A DNA stretch of 64,000 nucleotides. It comes from Dipylidium caninum (taxonomy: Eukaryota; Platyhelminthes; Cestoda; Cyclophyllidea; Dipylidiidae). Location of the stretch: NCBI GenBank assembly GCA_017562135.1, contig QEYB01001208.1, positions 62,001-126,000 of the forward strand, written 5' to 3'. The notes beneath the pieces are model-generated. The model saw only the letters and a list, made by a program, of their open reading frames with translations. It made no database searches and was not told where the DNA came from. A program made the translations under genes and the position numbers. Below, in pieces: positions 45,501 through 56,700 of this stretch (the stretch's first letter is position 1; the number at the start of each line of letters is the position of its first letter).

Positions 45501-47418
45501 TTTTTGTAAATGCATCAAAATTTAGACTGAGTCAGAAGACATCTCATTTTCCTTGTCACTGTCGCTCCTTTTCTGTAATGCCTGGATCATTTTGCCTGCT
45601 GAAAGGATGTTAACCGGACTGAATGGAAAAGCAGACAGTTGCGACCTCCTCAGGCGCATAAATGTAGCGCCAAGCGTTTCAACAGAACGGTGTCTTTGAA
45701 GATTGAACGCCTTCCTGCCCATCTTTCGCCAACACTTCAAAGGAAGCACGTTCCAGTAGTCTTACATAACATAAAAAGCGATTTTTGCGGTGCACTAGCG
45801 TGCCGTCAGACGCCACGCCAGGCAAGACGAGAAGTTGGCAGCCACGCACTGGCAAGCTTGAGTCCTCCACTTCCCGACGACAATGGAGGCCCACCAAGGG
45901 CGGTGCAGGCCACGCCAGACACCACATCGAGCGAATAGCGCTTCGCTGCTGGCTGCTCACAGGCAGCTCGCAGTCGACAGAGTTGCTGCCATGCGTGGAG
46001 AGGAGGATTGTGAGGAGTGGAAATACCTCCACATCGCCAAACCCTCCTCGACCCCGCAGTAGTGCCAGGTAAATAGCCATCTTGAGGAAGTACAGTTAGG
46101 CGAAGTCTCTAAGCACGAAAACACACGTCTCTTCGCAATCTGATAGGTGTGGTTGAGGACAAGTTAAAGCGGGGTGGACATTTCAAAAGGATAACTCAAA
46201 TTTTTTGCCCCACCTGAAGTGCGCTCTCAAAAGGCAAGCTCACACTTAACCGTCATCTATAATTTCGGTGGATAATGTCTCTCGCTCCGTCCACGTCAAA
46301 CACAAAGTGGACTGGTCGCTGCAGAATAGAATAAGCACAACCTTACGGAAAGATTCGCACAGCTACCGCGAACCTGTGATCAGGGAAGGGGGAGAAAGCA
46401 GCATATAACCGGCCATTTCGCAAAGGTTACTTGGGGCAGAACCCCGTGGGGCGTGGATTTCAGAGTGCTGTGAGTCCCCCACAGTACATTGCCGTGAAGG
46501 GCAAGCGAGCGGCCGCTGCTGCGAGAGTGGCGGACGGGCGCGTCAAGTGAAAAGCGATGCGCCGACGACGTTCCTGCCATGCGGACGGGGGCGCTCGAAA
46601 TGAGATTCAAAGTCTGGCCGCAGGAGCAGCTCAACAGCACCCCAAACCATAGTCAGAGCTTCCAACCCACCTGGTCTCCTCGAGTCTTCTGCTAGTAATT
46701 TGTTAATTTGGGCCGACAACTTGGAGCCTTAGCCAGTGACTGAGCCCAGATTATTTTAACGCTTGTCCGTACGCTGATCCACCCTTTAAACTCAGAACAG
46801 AGAATCTCCTTCAAGTTTTTTCATTCTAATCGGTGCAGAACCTCTAGGAAAGTCGGCACCGCTCGGTCGAATGGACCAGGAAAAACAACCAGCCAGTTAG
46901 CCATTCTTGCGGCCTCGAAGAGTAATAAGTTACCACACGATTAACTGCTCCCCCACCTAACTCTAAGAGCTCCTTGGCGTTAACCGTGAGGACCTGGTTT
47001 CCCACGCCTTTCCGGCGACAATGGATGGCGTTTGTTGTACGAGTTCTAGGTGACGTGGCCGCAGGGGCCGCTGCAAAAGGCAAAGGCTGACGGGAGCGTC
47101 AGCGAAGTGAGCTAAGGGGAAATGCTCGGCCAACTCATCAATAAATCCTTTTGGTAATTTAAAAGTAAAAGTGCAGTTTCGTGCTCATTACACGTGGTGG
47201 ATGTTGATCACTGATTGGCCGGCAGTTAGGGCAGAAGCCAGGCCGTTGACCGTGAGGCAATTAAGAAACGCTCAAAAGCGCAGGGGCACCGAGTCGCCTT
47301 GACGCATTCAGTTAAGATTACGGCCAATTACTGACACGAAGCAGGAGGCGCTCCGATTAGTGAGGAGTGTAGTTGAGTACCCAAACCGCCCGCCTTTCAA
47401 GCGAGTTAGTTAAAGTGA
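42511..47418. other. Intergenic region, no gene resolved
   Basis: Several 70-130-codon open frames overlap on both strands without recognisable domains or a consistent splice pattern. A plus-strand AATAAA-containing stretch lies near 43372, about 860 nt after the stop of the upstream gene. No RNA genes or repeats were recognised up to the left inverted-repeat arm. Confidence 0.4.
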
Positions 47419-47720
47419 TCAACCGTCTGCTGTGTGGGTTGGCTCCACGTCCACACCGCCACGTCTGCGCACTCCACCCCACACCGACCACCGAGGCGAG
47501 GAGGAGCTACGTACCCTCCCAACGCCCCAACACCCCAACACCCGAGCACCCACTCACCCACTCACCCACCAAAGCCCCACCCCTCCCCGCCCCGTCTCGC
47601 GGTGCCACTCCAGCCCTGCCAACTGACAAACACCATGGCTCGCGTCGGGCGTTAATCACAGCTGCATTGAGGTGGGCGTCGGTGGTAGTGAGCGACTGAC
47701 CGAGCTGGGGTCTGGCGGCC

Positions 47721-47769
47721 TCTCGGCATCTCGGCATCTCGGCATCTCGGCATCATCTCGGCATCTCGG
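47721..47769 (+). repeat. 9-bp tandem repeat (TCTCGGCAT) in the left arm
   Basis: About five copies of TCTCGGCAT, one interrupted by an extra CAT. The right arm has at most one copy at the matching place, so the expansion happened after the arms were duplicated. Confidence 0.85.
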
Positions 47770-48503
47770 CCCCGCCGCCCCGCCGCCCCGGACCCGCTCG
47801 CCACCTCGTCTGGCGTCGCGAGTCTGTGGGTCGGGCGACCAGTCGGGATCTGGATGTGGGTCACGGCGAGGGCGAGGGCGAGAGGGCGAGAAAGCGAGGC
47901 AGAGAGAGAGAGAGGGGAGGAGAGGAGAGAGGAGAGAGAGGGAGAGAGAGAGGGAGACCGAGTCGCACCATTTGGCGGAAAGGGTGGGAAGTAGAGGCAG
48001 CCTCTCACCCGAACGCTGTGAGGCAAGACTTTGTGCACTGGTTATGCATCAACGACTCTCTCACCTTTGCTCAGATGCGAATGGGCGGGGTTTTAGCGGC
48101 ATCGCAGTGTCCGGGGGCGGAGCGAGCTTCTTCGCCGACGACAAGGTGGAGGCGGTGCCTCGTACATCGTTTTTCCGGTGGTCGTTTGCACTAAGCATGA
48201 AAACCAGTCGTCACCGCCCTGTACACGAAGCTTAACGAATATCTAACGTCATCATTTGAGCGCTTTCTGGTGTCAGATCGTAAACTCTGTGAGTGTGTCT
48301 CGCATAAATTATTTATTCCAAATGTGACCTCTCATTCGACCCCCAATTCCCCCTGAATATTTCACCTCCACGTATGCAAAATGATGTCTTCTTTCCGACC
48401 AATGCTCTCGTCGAAGTGGTGACAAAACATTTTGCTCCCCCAACTGCGTGTTAATCTCGGAGATATCTTGGATGTGAGGGAGTGGGAAAACGCTTCCCTA
48501 TCG

Positions 48504-48560
48504 TATGCGTATGCGTATGCGTTTGCGTCTGCGTCTGCGTTTGCGTCTGCGTCTGCCTCT
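48504..48560 (+). repeat. GCGTMT hexamer repeat in the left arm
   Basis: Tandem GCGTAT, GCGTTT and GCGTCT units. The right arm carries a shorter version at about 55620-55670, so copy number differs between the arms. Confidence 0.85.
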
Positions 48561-48745
48561 GATCTGCCACTTGCCCTCAGCCCTGCGCTCTGCGGGGCTG
48601 CTCGAACTCTCCACTTCGCCGAGCCACCATAAACTAATCATACCGACCAGGCTAATAGGGGAGCAAATGGGGACCGTGTTGGAGGACTTCATCCCGATTT
48701 GTACGGATGGCAGAAATGAGAAGAAGGTGGAGTCGAGCGCTCGTG

Positions 48746-49454
48746 TTCTCGGCAAGACCATGCGTGGTGTATCAAGAGACGGCCTGCCCTGAAGTGCGCC
48801 GCGGTGCGCCTCCTCCTTCCCTACGCCCAACTCTTCCTCTGCGAAGTGGCGTAGCCAACCCGGTGATATCTCCCATCCCATGACAACTTTATCACAGACG
48901 CCTGCTGCTCGTGGAGTTCTGGATGGGTGACCCTGTTTTACTGCGCACACGGCCTCCTAACGGCTCCGCGTATGACCGTCTTGGGCAGGGATATGAGTTG
49001 TGAGCGGCTAATGCTCCCAGGTGAAAAAAAGCATGGGAAGAAGAGGCGCGCAAGGACGGGGGAAGGTAAACTGGGCAGGAATGCTTGGTAGCCACATGCC
49101 TCAAATGCGCTCTTCCCTCACCTCTTAAAATCATTTATTTTCCCACAGTGGGTGGTAAAAGAGTCCTCTTCTTGGTGTTATGCGGTCACACATAAAAGCT
49201 ATGGGAAACTGGTAAAAATTATTTTAGCATTTGAACGCTTCAAGGTAACACTTGGAAGACTGTAGGAACCTGATGTGCTAAAAGGTTCTCCACTTTGACG
49301 CTCGGAATGACACCGGCCGTCGCTCGCCCCATGCCCCTTCAGCCGCGTGCTCCTGCATGGCTGCGAGGGCGCCACTGGGCGTCACGGACTCAGGAAGATC
49401 ATACACAAAGGCGTCTATTCGTTGAGCGTCCCAGCGCTACAACGCATCGAGGTG
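48746..49454. other. Spacer between left arm and the tetraspanin-DCST gene
   Basis: Single-copy sequence between the inner edge of the left arm and the poly(A) signal of the enclosed gene. No coding segment was recognised. GTGGAGTTCTGGATGGGTGACC near 48910 briefly recalls 5S rRNA but the rest does not match. Confidence 0.4.
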
Positions 49455-49460
49455 TTTATT
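49455..49460 (-). promoter_or_regulatory. Poly(A) signal of the tetraspanin-DCST gene
   Basis: AATAAA on the minus strand 23 nt after the stop codon at 49483, a close and convincing position. Confidence 0.7.
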
Positions 49461-49482
49461 CTTGTACATTGTTTCCAAACTT

Positions 49483-52400
49483 TTAAGGGTATCCTCCAAA
49501 CTGGCCCCCGTTGCGGTCTAGGCAGGCGACGCAAAACTCCGGGTCGTCCGAAATCCCCAACTGGCACTGGCGGCAGGTTGCGCAGGCGTCCACCGGACAA
49601 ATGTACATCCCCGGGCCCGGCTTCTGCACGTCCCGACAAATGACGCACGTCCCCTTCCTCAACTTGGCCACTTTCGCCAGCTTGGGCATCGCCTCCGCCA
49701 ACAGAGGCGGCTTGGAAAGCAGACGCACCTCCTGTTGCAGGCGATTTTCCCGGACACGCTGAATGAGGAGGTTTCTGTGCGTGCTGAGATCCCTCGCTCT
49801 GTTGGCCAGCATGGTGTTGTACAGGTACATCTGCCGCCTGCGGTGGGCGATGGGGTAGAAGAAGCCAGTGACGACGTGACGCAGGCGTAACAAGTAGCCC
49901 GAGGAAATGCCGAGCAGTAGCAAGGTTGTCCACAATATGCCAAATCTTACTCTCAAGTCGTATGACGAGAGGATAACCTTGGGAGCACAGGAGCTCAACT
50001 TGTAGGAGAAGTCGAGATTCATCAGATTAAGTAGGCCATCCAAAATGCCTTTGACCAGCTCCCGCGGCGAAACCGTCGCCGGCGAAGAACATTGCAGCAG
50101 CTGCAGTGTCGGACTTCCCGGTGCTTCCGCCCAACCGCAGCTCACCTTGTGTGACCACGTCCAGCACCACCATGAGACTGTGCAAGTAACTGTCGGCGAT
50201 GAAGAGCATCGTCAGGCCGATCCCCAGCACGGTCGACTTAACAACGGCTGTTGCGGCCCGCACCCACTCGGCTTTGGTGTATCCCAGTTTGTGCCAGAAG
50301 ACAGTCTTCCTCTCGTGGGACTTCAGTGGCAACAGGTACATACGCGACTCCTTCTTGCGCCTCTCGTCTATCTTCTCATATTCGTCCTCCACGTAGATGT
50401 TGTCAAAGTCCATGTCTTTCAAGTAGTTTGTTATGTACTTTTGTGTTTTGATTAAAAGAATGAGGAACAACAACTTTAGCAGGGTGGAGAAGAGGAGAAT
50501 GATGGCGAAAATGGCTCTGGTGGCGTCCAAAGTCAGGTACCCGAGTTGCTCGATCGCGTCCTCCGCCTTGTGACTCAGCGCGCTGACTTGCGCAGCCGCG
50601 CTCTTGAGTTTCCTGTATCCCACGACAATTTTGAAGTTCTCCGCGAACTGCTGAAGACTCGACTGCGCCACCGCGAAGTGCACGCCGAAGCCGTCCTTCA
50701 GTCCGATGCTGTAGCCGCTGCCGCCGCATTCGCTCTTGGCCTTTTCCAGGGCCTCACCAGTCGGACATGCGGTGCCCTTCGTCACATAGGAGGCGCACCA
50801 GGGCCCGATGAAAAGAGGCAGACCGGTGGTGATGACAGCCGAGGTTTGTATGCGGTAGCAGGCCGTAACGGCGGCCACATTGCACTGCTCGGTGCGGGCC
50901 TGCTGCATGGCCACACAGGCCTTCGTGAGACGAGAGCGCATGTTACTTTCGATCTTATTGCCTTTGAAAAGGGCGCTGTTGAGAATTTTGCTCTCATTGA
51001 AGTTGAGATTGAGGTTCTTCACCGCCGCATCCATCTTGGCTTTCAGCATCCTCCTGCGTAACCGCATGCGCTCTCTCTCCGAGACGTCCAGCTCCTCGAG
51101 GTGGCGACGGAAGGACTCGGTCACGCCCGCGTTCGTCGCCTGGATGTCCGCCTCCACAGCCTTATCAGTGACATTCTGCGGAGGCGGTGCAGCCTCACTG
51201 TTTGCATCAGGCTCCTTCGTCAACTAAACACAAGTAATAAAGCGGTTAGCTTGATGGTGCCCGGTAGGCTTCTCCTCGACTAATTCAGAGAACTGTTTCG
51301 TCTGTTATCTCAAATTCTGCCCCACTTAGGCTCCCGTTGTCCGATTTGGTGCTCGCTAGCTACTCTCGCAAAATATCAAGCGAACAAATCCAACGGCACA
51401 ATGCAAGGATGAAGGGGAGAGAAGAAGAAAAGAGGTGGTCATCATCCACTTCGTTCGTGGGCGAGGTGCCTCGGCTTATTACGAGCTGACTCGTGAGTCA
51501 AAAGCTTCACCACATTAATCAAATTCCATCTTGCTTGAGTGTGAATTTATGCCCCTAGAAACGAATTAAAGGCCACCTTCAAAGAATAATTAACAGGCGA
51601 TTTGGTAGAGAAGGGACAGACGAAAATGTGGAGAATGACAGAAGGTCTACGACTGAAAACGACGGCCGAAATGCCGGGGCTGCGGCCAGCACTGCGTAAA
51701 CCCCACCTGAACCGCAATAACCACAGCAAATGCATTCACCAAGGGGAGGAAAAGCCACTGTGGCCGGTTTGAGGCACCCTGGGCAGAACGAATAAGCTCC
51801 ATTGAAAAACAGGGCAGACAAATTAGAACGAAACAGTGAGGAAGAAAAATTCACATTTAAAAAGTTGACATCACTGCTTTGTCAAAGTGTCAAGTGCAGT
51901 TGGGTACCGCACTCATTTTTCTCCAAATTTTTGTAACGTCCGCTTGGTGCTTCTGTTGGGGAGGAGCCAACAAAATGCTGTTTTTGGTTTCTTCGACAAG
52001 GTGGATTCACAAGTGGCGGCTACTAATGAACAGCAAACTGGTGGTTGCCAGTGCCAGTGTCACAACACAGTTGGGTCGGAATAGGGAACTTGGGAGTCGA
52101 CCATTGCCAGGGCATTTAACCGGTGGAGGTCGCCCTGGCAAATGATCCGCTTATCCGCGGGGCAGAGGCAGAAGCCGCTGAGATGCGGGCTTAAAAGCGG
52201 GAAAGGTGGACGCCGAATGCGGCGAACGGCCGCTCGGGTCGCGCCAATGGACGCGGGTCTGCTAATTGCGGGCTGCCAGTCGATGCGGCACACGCCGTCG
52301 CCCGACTGAGTGCTTTGACGCGGCTTTGTTCGCCCAAGCCCCTGTGTCCACGTCTAATTAATGCCCCTACGTAATGGGACGGAGGAGATGTGCGGCAAAC

Positions 52401-55050
52401 AAAGGACTCACCTCCGCGTGAACCTTGTCAGTGAGTTTTCGCAGTTGGGACGCGCCTCGTCTTATTCCCCTTGACGCCATCTTCATCACTTTTTCGAAAA
52501 ACTTGTGGAAACCCGACAAATTTTTGAGTTTCGGATACTTAACCGACTTGGAGCTGTCATTGCGTCCTTCGATTTGCGTGAAGTTCTGCTGTGTAGCATT
52601 CAGGTGTGGGTCAACGCCAAATTCTTCATCATCCTCTTCGTCCTCCTCCTCCTCTTTCTCTTCCTCCCCCGTCCCGATATCCTCCTCATTTATCTCTCTA
52701 CCGCTCGGTTTCAGCATCTGATTGGCGTCATTGGTGATGTTACTAGCCAACTTCATCAGGCAGTTGAGCGAGCCGCCGGCGGCCCTCAGGTTGGTGGCCA
52801 GACCGCGCACCGGTCCGTAGACCGCGACGTTTGCCAGTTCGGCAGCAATGAACGATTGACCGGCTGTTAATCCTAAATTTGGTCCCAGAAGAGCTAGGAA
52901 GCAACGAAACCTCCTGGAGATGATTGCTGCTATAACGAAGATTATTCTTACGAGAATGCTCGTCATGTAAGCCAGCTCCTCGACTATTTGTTTGCGTTCT
53001 CCGGCATCGCTGACAACGCTTATGTTTTTTGCGATGTCGCCCTCCGCAGAATTTGCCTTATATTTAGTAATGAAAGCGGAAATGAGGATATGAGCCCCGA
53101 AATAACCGTACAAGCCACAACAAATCACTCGAACGACTGCTGCCGTGAAACCGCCGTAGAAGTCGTTGCCTTCCACCTCGTGTCTGGAGTCCCCGTCCGT
53201 GTAGAGGACGGCCTCGACGAGGGGCAGATAAGTGCGAAGGAATCGGCGAAGGGCGCTGGATTTAATCTGACCGGGGGCTTCACACCGTCTGGTGTATATT
53301 CGACGAATGTATTCGGCGCTTTGTTCTCCATTATTCCTCAAACACCAACCAATTCGCATTCTCTTCTCCACCCAGTCGGCCTTGGCACTTCCATGCGCCT
53401 CCTGCAGTTTCACCGTCTGCGAGAGGAGAGGGGTGCCTTGAATAGCCTGCAAAAGTCTGGCATTCGATATATACTTCCACTTCCTTGGGCGATTAACCCC
53501 TCCACTGGAGAGAGGTGGGTCCCTGTGACGCTCGACAAAACTCCCGATGAAGAGGCAGACATTTAAGGAGACGTCAATCAAAATAGTGGTTTTCAGAAAG
53601 TCATAAAATTCGGCGAGGACTCTGTCCCCCACCGCCTCGATGCAGCCTCTCTGAAATACGGGCAAGTCGGCGGTCAACTCCGTCTGTGGGAGACCCTTCA
53701 GCGACTGTTGCAAGTGCCAAATCCGCTCCTGTGTCAGCACGGGATTCTGGCGGGGATCGAGGCAGCTGGCCGGAATGTAGACGTCACCTGCCGCCGGAGA
53801 CCACGCGGAGCCGTCCGAGCCCGGCCGAAGGGCGGCCCAGTCCGCAATGCTCGTAGCACCGCAGCACGCGTGGCCTCTCTGGACGCCTTCCAGGTAGCGC
53901 AGGAGGCTTCCCCTGTCCCCCGCCGCCTGCAAGGGTGCAGAGCACAATCTACGCCGTTATGCACACCGTCTAATTTACCAACTCGGTGACGAGTAGTTCG
54001 CCAAAATCTCTTTCATGTGAAGAATGAGGGGAAATGTTTGGGCTTAACGTTTGCTGCAACGAAATGCCTCTTTGCAAAGCAAGGAGGAAAGAAGGAGAAA
54101 GTCATGAAACTGAGTGCAATAATTAACATTGCTGGGAGTGAATTACAAGTGAAGTGGAAGTGTTTCCTCCATCCTTCTTGTCTACTAATTCATGTGGAAA
54201 CCTCAACTTTTAGAAATTTGCTGGAGAAGAAGCAGGAGGGCTTGCGACGAGATGGCGAATGCTGGGCAGACGTTCGGTTGTTCCACCAGCTTCCGTGCGG
54301 CTTGCCCCAAAAACTCCCGCCGCCTGCATCAGCTCCGCAGCCTCGTCGTTGCGCACCTCCAGCGCCGCTCCCCTGCCTCCCCTGCACGTGCTTCGTGCAG
54401 GGGAAATGGGCGTCTGAAGGCTTGTCTGCGACTGCCCACTGCGACCTTTCAAAGTCGCCTGGCACAGGTCGGCTTTTAGCGCCGTCTTTTCAAACTGCCA
54501 ACTTTTTGTTTGCCGCGCTTATACTTTTATTCGGGTATTAAGAGGAAAAGGAGGAGATGGTAGATGAAGGCAGAGAACGCAATCCAAACGTACCCTCCTG
54601 TGGGAATTCGTTGAGAAGCTGGTGAAAGACACGAGTGAAGAAGTTTGCGACGTCAATCTTAATGAATCCCGTTTCCTCCCACGCCAGGATGGCTGAAGTC
54701 AAGCTCGTCATCAGCAAAATTATAGTCAGTGGACGCGTGAAGTAGCTCCACACAGTCCATAAGGCGCTCCTCAGCAGGACCCTTTTGCGCTGCGGAAGCC
54801 TTCGACCGAGGAGCGTCGCGAACAACTCCACGAGGCCCGCTGAGGCGAGCAGAGCCACGACTGTGCATTCAAAGTAGAAGAAGGCCAGCGAGCGCGTGAG
54901 GACGCGGTCTGGCGTGGCGAGCTGCAGGCCGCCGACCCGCAGGCGGCGCGATGAGGCGAGGGGAGGGTGCCAGGCCAGGCCGAGGTAGCTGTTGCATGCG
55001 ATCGCGGCGAGGAGGAGCAGCCTGAACAAGGCGACCGGCGCGAAGACCAT
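49483..55050 (-). CDS. Tetraspanin fused to a DC-STAMP/DCST1-like membrane protein, 4 exons
   Basis: Predicted exons 55050-54594, 53886-52412, 51223-50146 and 50048-49483 join in phase into about 1,191 residues. Residues 1-270 form a tetraspanin: TM1 (AIACNSYLGLAW), TM2, TM3, a large loop with CCG (160-162), Cys194 and GC (233-234), then TM4 (about 248-271). About 125 residues of linker follow. The DC-STAMP-like part then begins with TM segments near 397-425 and 461-480, and has RRFRCFLALLGPNLGL, an acidic stretch near 570 and a Cys-containing outer region. It continues with DMDFDNIYVEDEYEKID, RMYLLPLKSHERK, further TMs, FYPIAHRRRQMYLYN and a RING-like tail with Cys 1138, 1141, 1154, 1159, 1162, 1165, 1176 and 1179. 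DCST proteins act on sperm in gamete fusion and tetraspanins organise fusion-competent membrane. The exon 1/2 acceptor was chosen by phase: the stronger TTGCAG at 53927 would break the frame, so CTGGAAG at 53887 is used, giving QEGVQRGHACCG. No stop separates the halves. Confidence 0.85.
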
Positions 55051-55086
55051 GGCGCTGCTCGCCCCACTCGACTCGGACGACCTCAC

Positions 55087-55440
55087 GAATTATCGATTCC
55101 TTCCTGAAAATATTCGATTTTAATGAGGTTTAAACGCACTCTGCCAATCAGACGTGTAACCGGGCGTCATCGGTATCATCACGGCTTCTTTTAGCCAACG
55201 TGTACCTGAACCGCGCGTTAGTCGCATCTGGCCGGATGTGCGGCAGTGTTAAGCTGTCAGCGGAGGCCCGAATTTTCCCTGAACCGCTGCAATTACCTGA
55301 CAAGTAAGTTCCAGGAACAATAACAAAAAGTAGCTTTTCCTTTTTGGCCGGTGTCGGGGCTGGTGAGGGGGCATCGCGCAGGGGCAGACACACCCGCCTC
55401 TCGCCGGAGCACTCTGCCGCAGAACCAAGGGAGCTGACAA
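55087..55440. other. Upstream region of the tetraspanin-DCST gene
   Basis: About 390 nt separate the start codon at 55050 from the inner edge of the right arm. The promoter must lie here, in the arm, or further out. No clear TATA box was seen on the minus strand. Confidence 0.4.
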
Positions 55441-56700
55441 AAACGCGCGCTCGACTCCACCTTCTTCTCATTTCTGCCATCCGTACAAATCGGGATGAAG
55501 TCCTCCAACACGGTCCCCATTTGCTCCCTATTAGCCTGGTCGGTATGATTAGTTTATGGTGGCTCGGCGAAGTGGAGAGTTCGAGCAGCCCCGCAGAGCG
55601 CAGGGCTGAGGGCAAGTGGCAGGAGGCAGACGCAGAGCAAACGCAGACGCATGCGCATACGCATACGCATGAAGCGTTTTCCCACTCCCTCACATCCAAG
55701 ATATCTGGCAGATTAACACGCAGTTGGGGAGTAGCAAAATGTTTTCGTCACCACTTCGACGAGAGCATTGGTCGGAAAGAAGACATCATTTTGCATACGT
55801 GGAGGTGAAATATTCAGGGGGAATTGGGGGTCGAATGAGAGGTCACATTTGGAATAAATAATTTATGCGAGACACACTCACAGAGTTTACGATCTGACAC
55901 CAGAAAGCGCTCAAATGATGACGTTAGATATTCGTTAAGCTTCGTGTACAGGGCGGTGACGACTGGTTTTCATGCTTAGTGCAAACGACCACCGGAAAAA
56001 CGACGTGCGAGGCACCGCCTCCACCTTGTCGTCGGCGAAGAAGGTCGCTCCGCCCCCGGACACCGCGATGCCGCTAAAACCCCGCCCATTGGCATCTGAC
56101 CAAAGATGAGAGAGTCGTTGATGCATGACCAGTGCACAAAGTCTTGCCTCAGAGCGTTTGGGTGAGAGGCTGCCTCTACTTCCCACCCTTCCGCCAAATG
56201 GTGCGACTCGGTCTCCCTCTCTCTCCCTCTCTCTCCCTCTCTCTTCCTCTCTCTCCCTCTCTCTGCCTCGCCCTCGTCCTCTCGTCCTCGTCCTCGCCGT
56301 GACCCACATCCAGATCCCGGGTGGTCGCCCGACCCACGGACAATCGCGACGCCAGACGGGTGGCGAGCGGGCCACGGGGCTGCGGGGTGGCGGGGCGGCG
56401 GGGCCGCGATGCCGTGAGGTCCCCACACCCCAGCTCGGTCAGTCGCTCACTACCACCGACGCCCACCTCAATGCAGCTGTGATTAACGCCCGACGCGAGC
56501 CATGGTGTTTGTCAGTTGGCAGGGCTGGAGTGGCACCGCGAGACGGGGCGGGGCGGACGGGGCTGGTGGGTGAGTGGTGGTGGGTGCTCGGGATGTTCGG
56601 GGCGTTGGGGCGTTGGGAGGGTGCGTAGCTCCTCCTCGCCTCGGTGGTCGGTGTGGGGTGGAGTGTGGACGTGGAGCCAACCCACACAGCAGACGGTCGA
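55441..56700 (-). repeat. Right arm of the long inverted repeat
   Basis: This is the reverse complement of 47419-48745. It shares the same outer edge (CAGACGGT at about 56690-56698), the GA/CT-rich block (56215-56270), the identical core (about 55750-55998) and the hexamer repeat. It lacks the 9-bp expansion of the left arm. It lies on the 5' side of the enclosed minus-strand gene, so part of it could serve as promoter (inference). Confidence 0.88.

Larger units (their letters stand above)
47419..48745 (+). repeat. Left arm of a long inverted repeat
   Basis: This 1.33-kb segment reappears in reverse complement at 55441-56700. The match starts at the outer edge with ACCGTCTGCTGTGTGGGTTG and ends near GGTGGAGTCGAGCGC. 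Divergence is a few percent plus indels in the outer half, but about 250 bp (48170-48421) are identical by eye. It contains a 9-bp tandem repeat, a GA-rich stretch (47860-47960) and a GCGTMT hexamer repeat. The two arms enclose one gene. I could not identify a target-site duplication, and the arms encode no recognisable transposase. Confidence 0.88.

Noticed and set aside
45679..46080. Minus-strand frame of 133 codons
   Set aside because: Overlaps an equally long frame on the plus strand in a GC-rich stretch; no family features.
47672..48235. 187-codon frame in the left arm and its 163-codon counterpart in the right arm (55935-56426, minus)
   Set aside because: Most of it is translated simple repeats, and the frames are shifted between arms by indels. 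Only the last ~65 codons show a weak coding pattern, reported as a finding rather than a gene.
48900..48945. Short resemblance to 5S rRNA (GGATGGGTGACC)
   Set aside because: Only about a dozen bases match; the rest of a 5S gene is absent.
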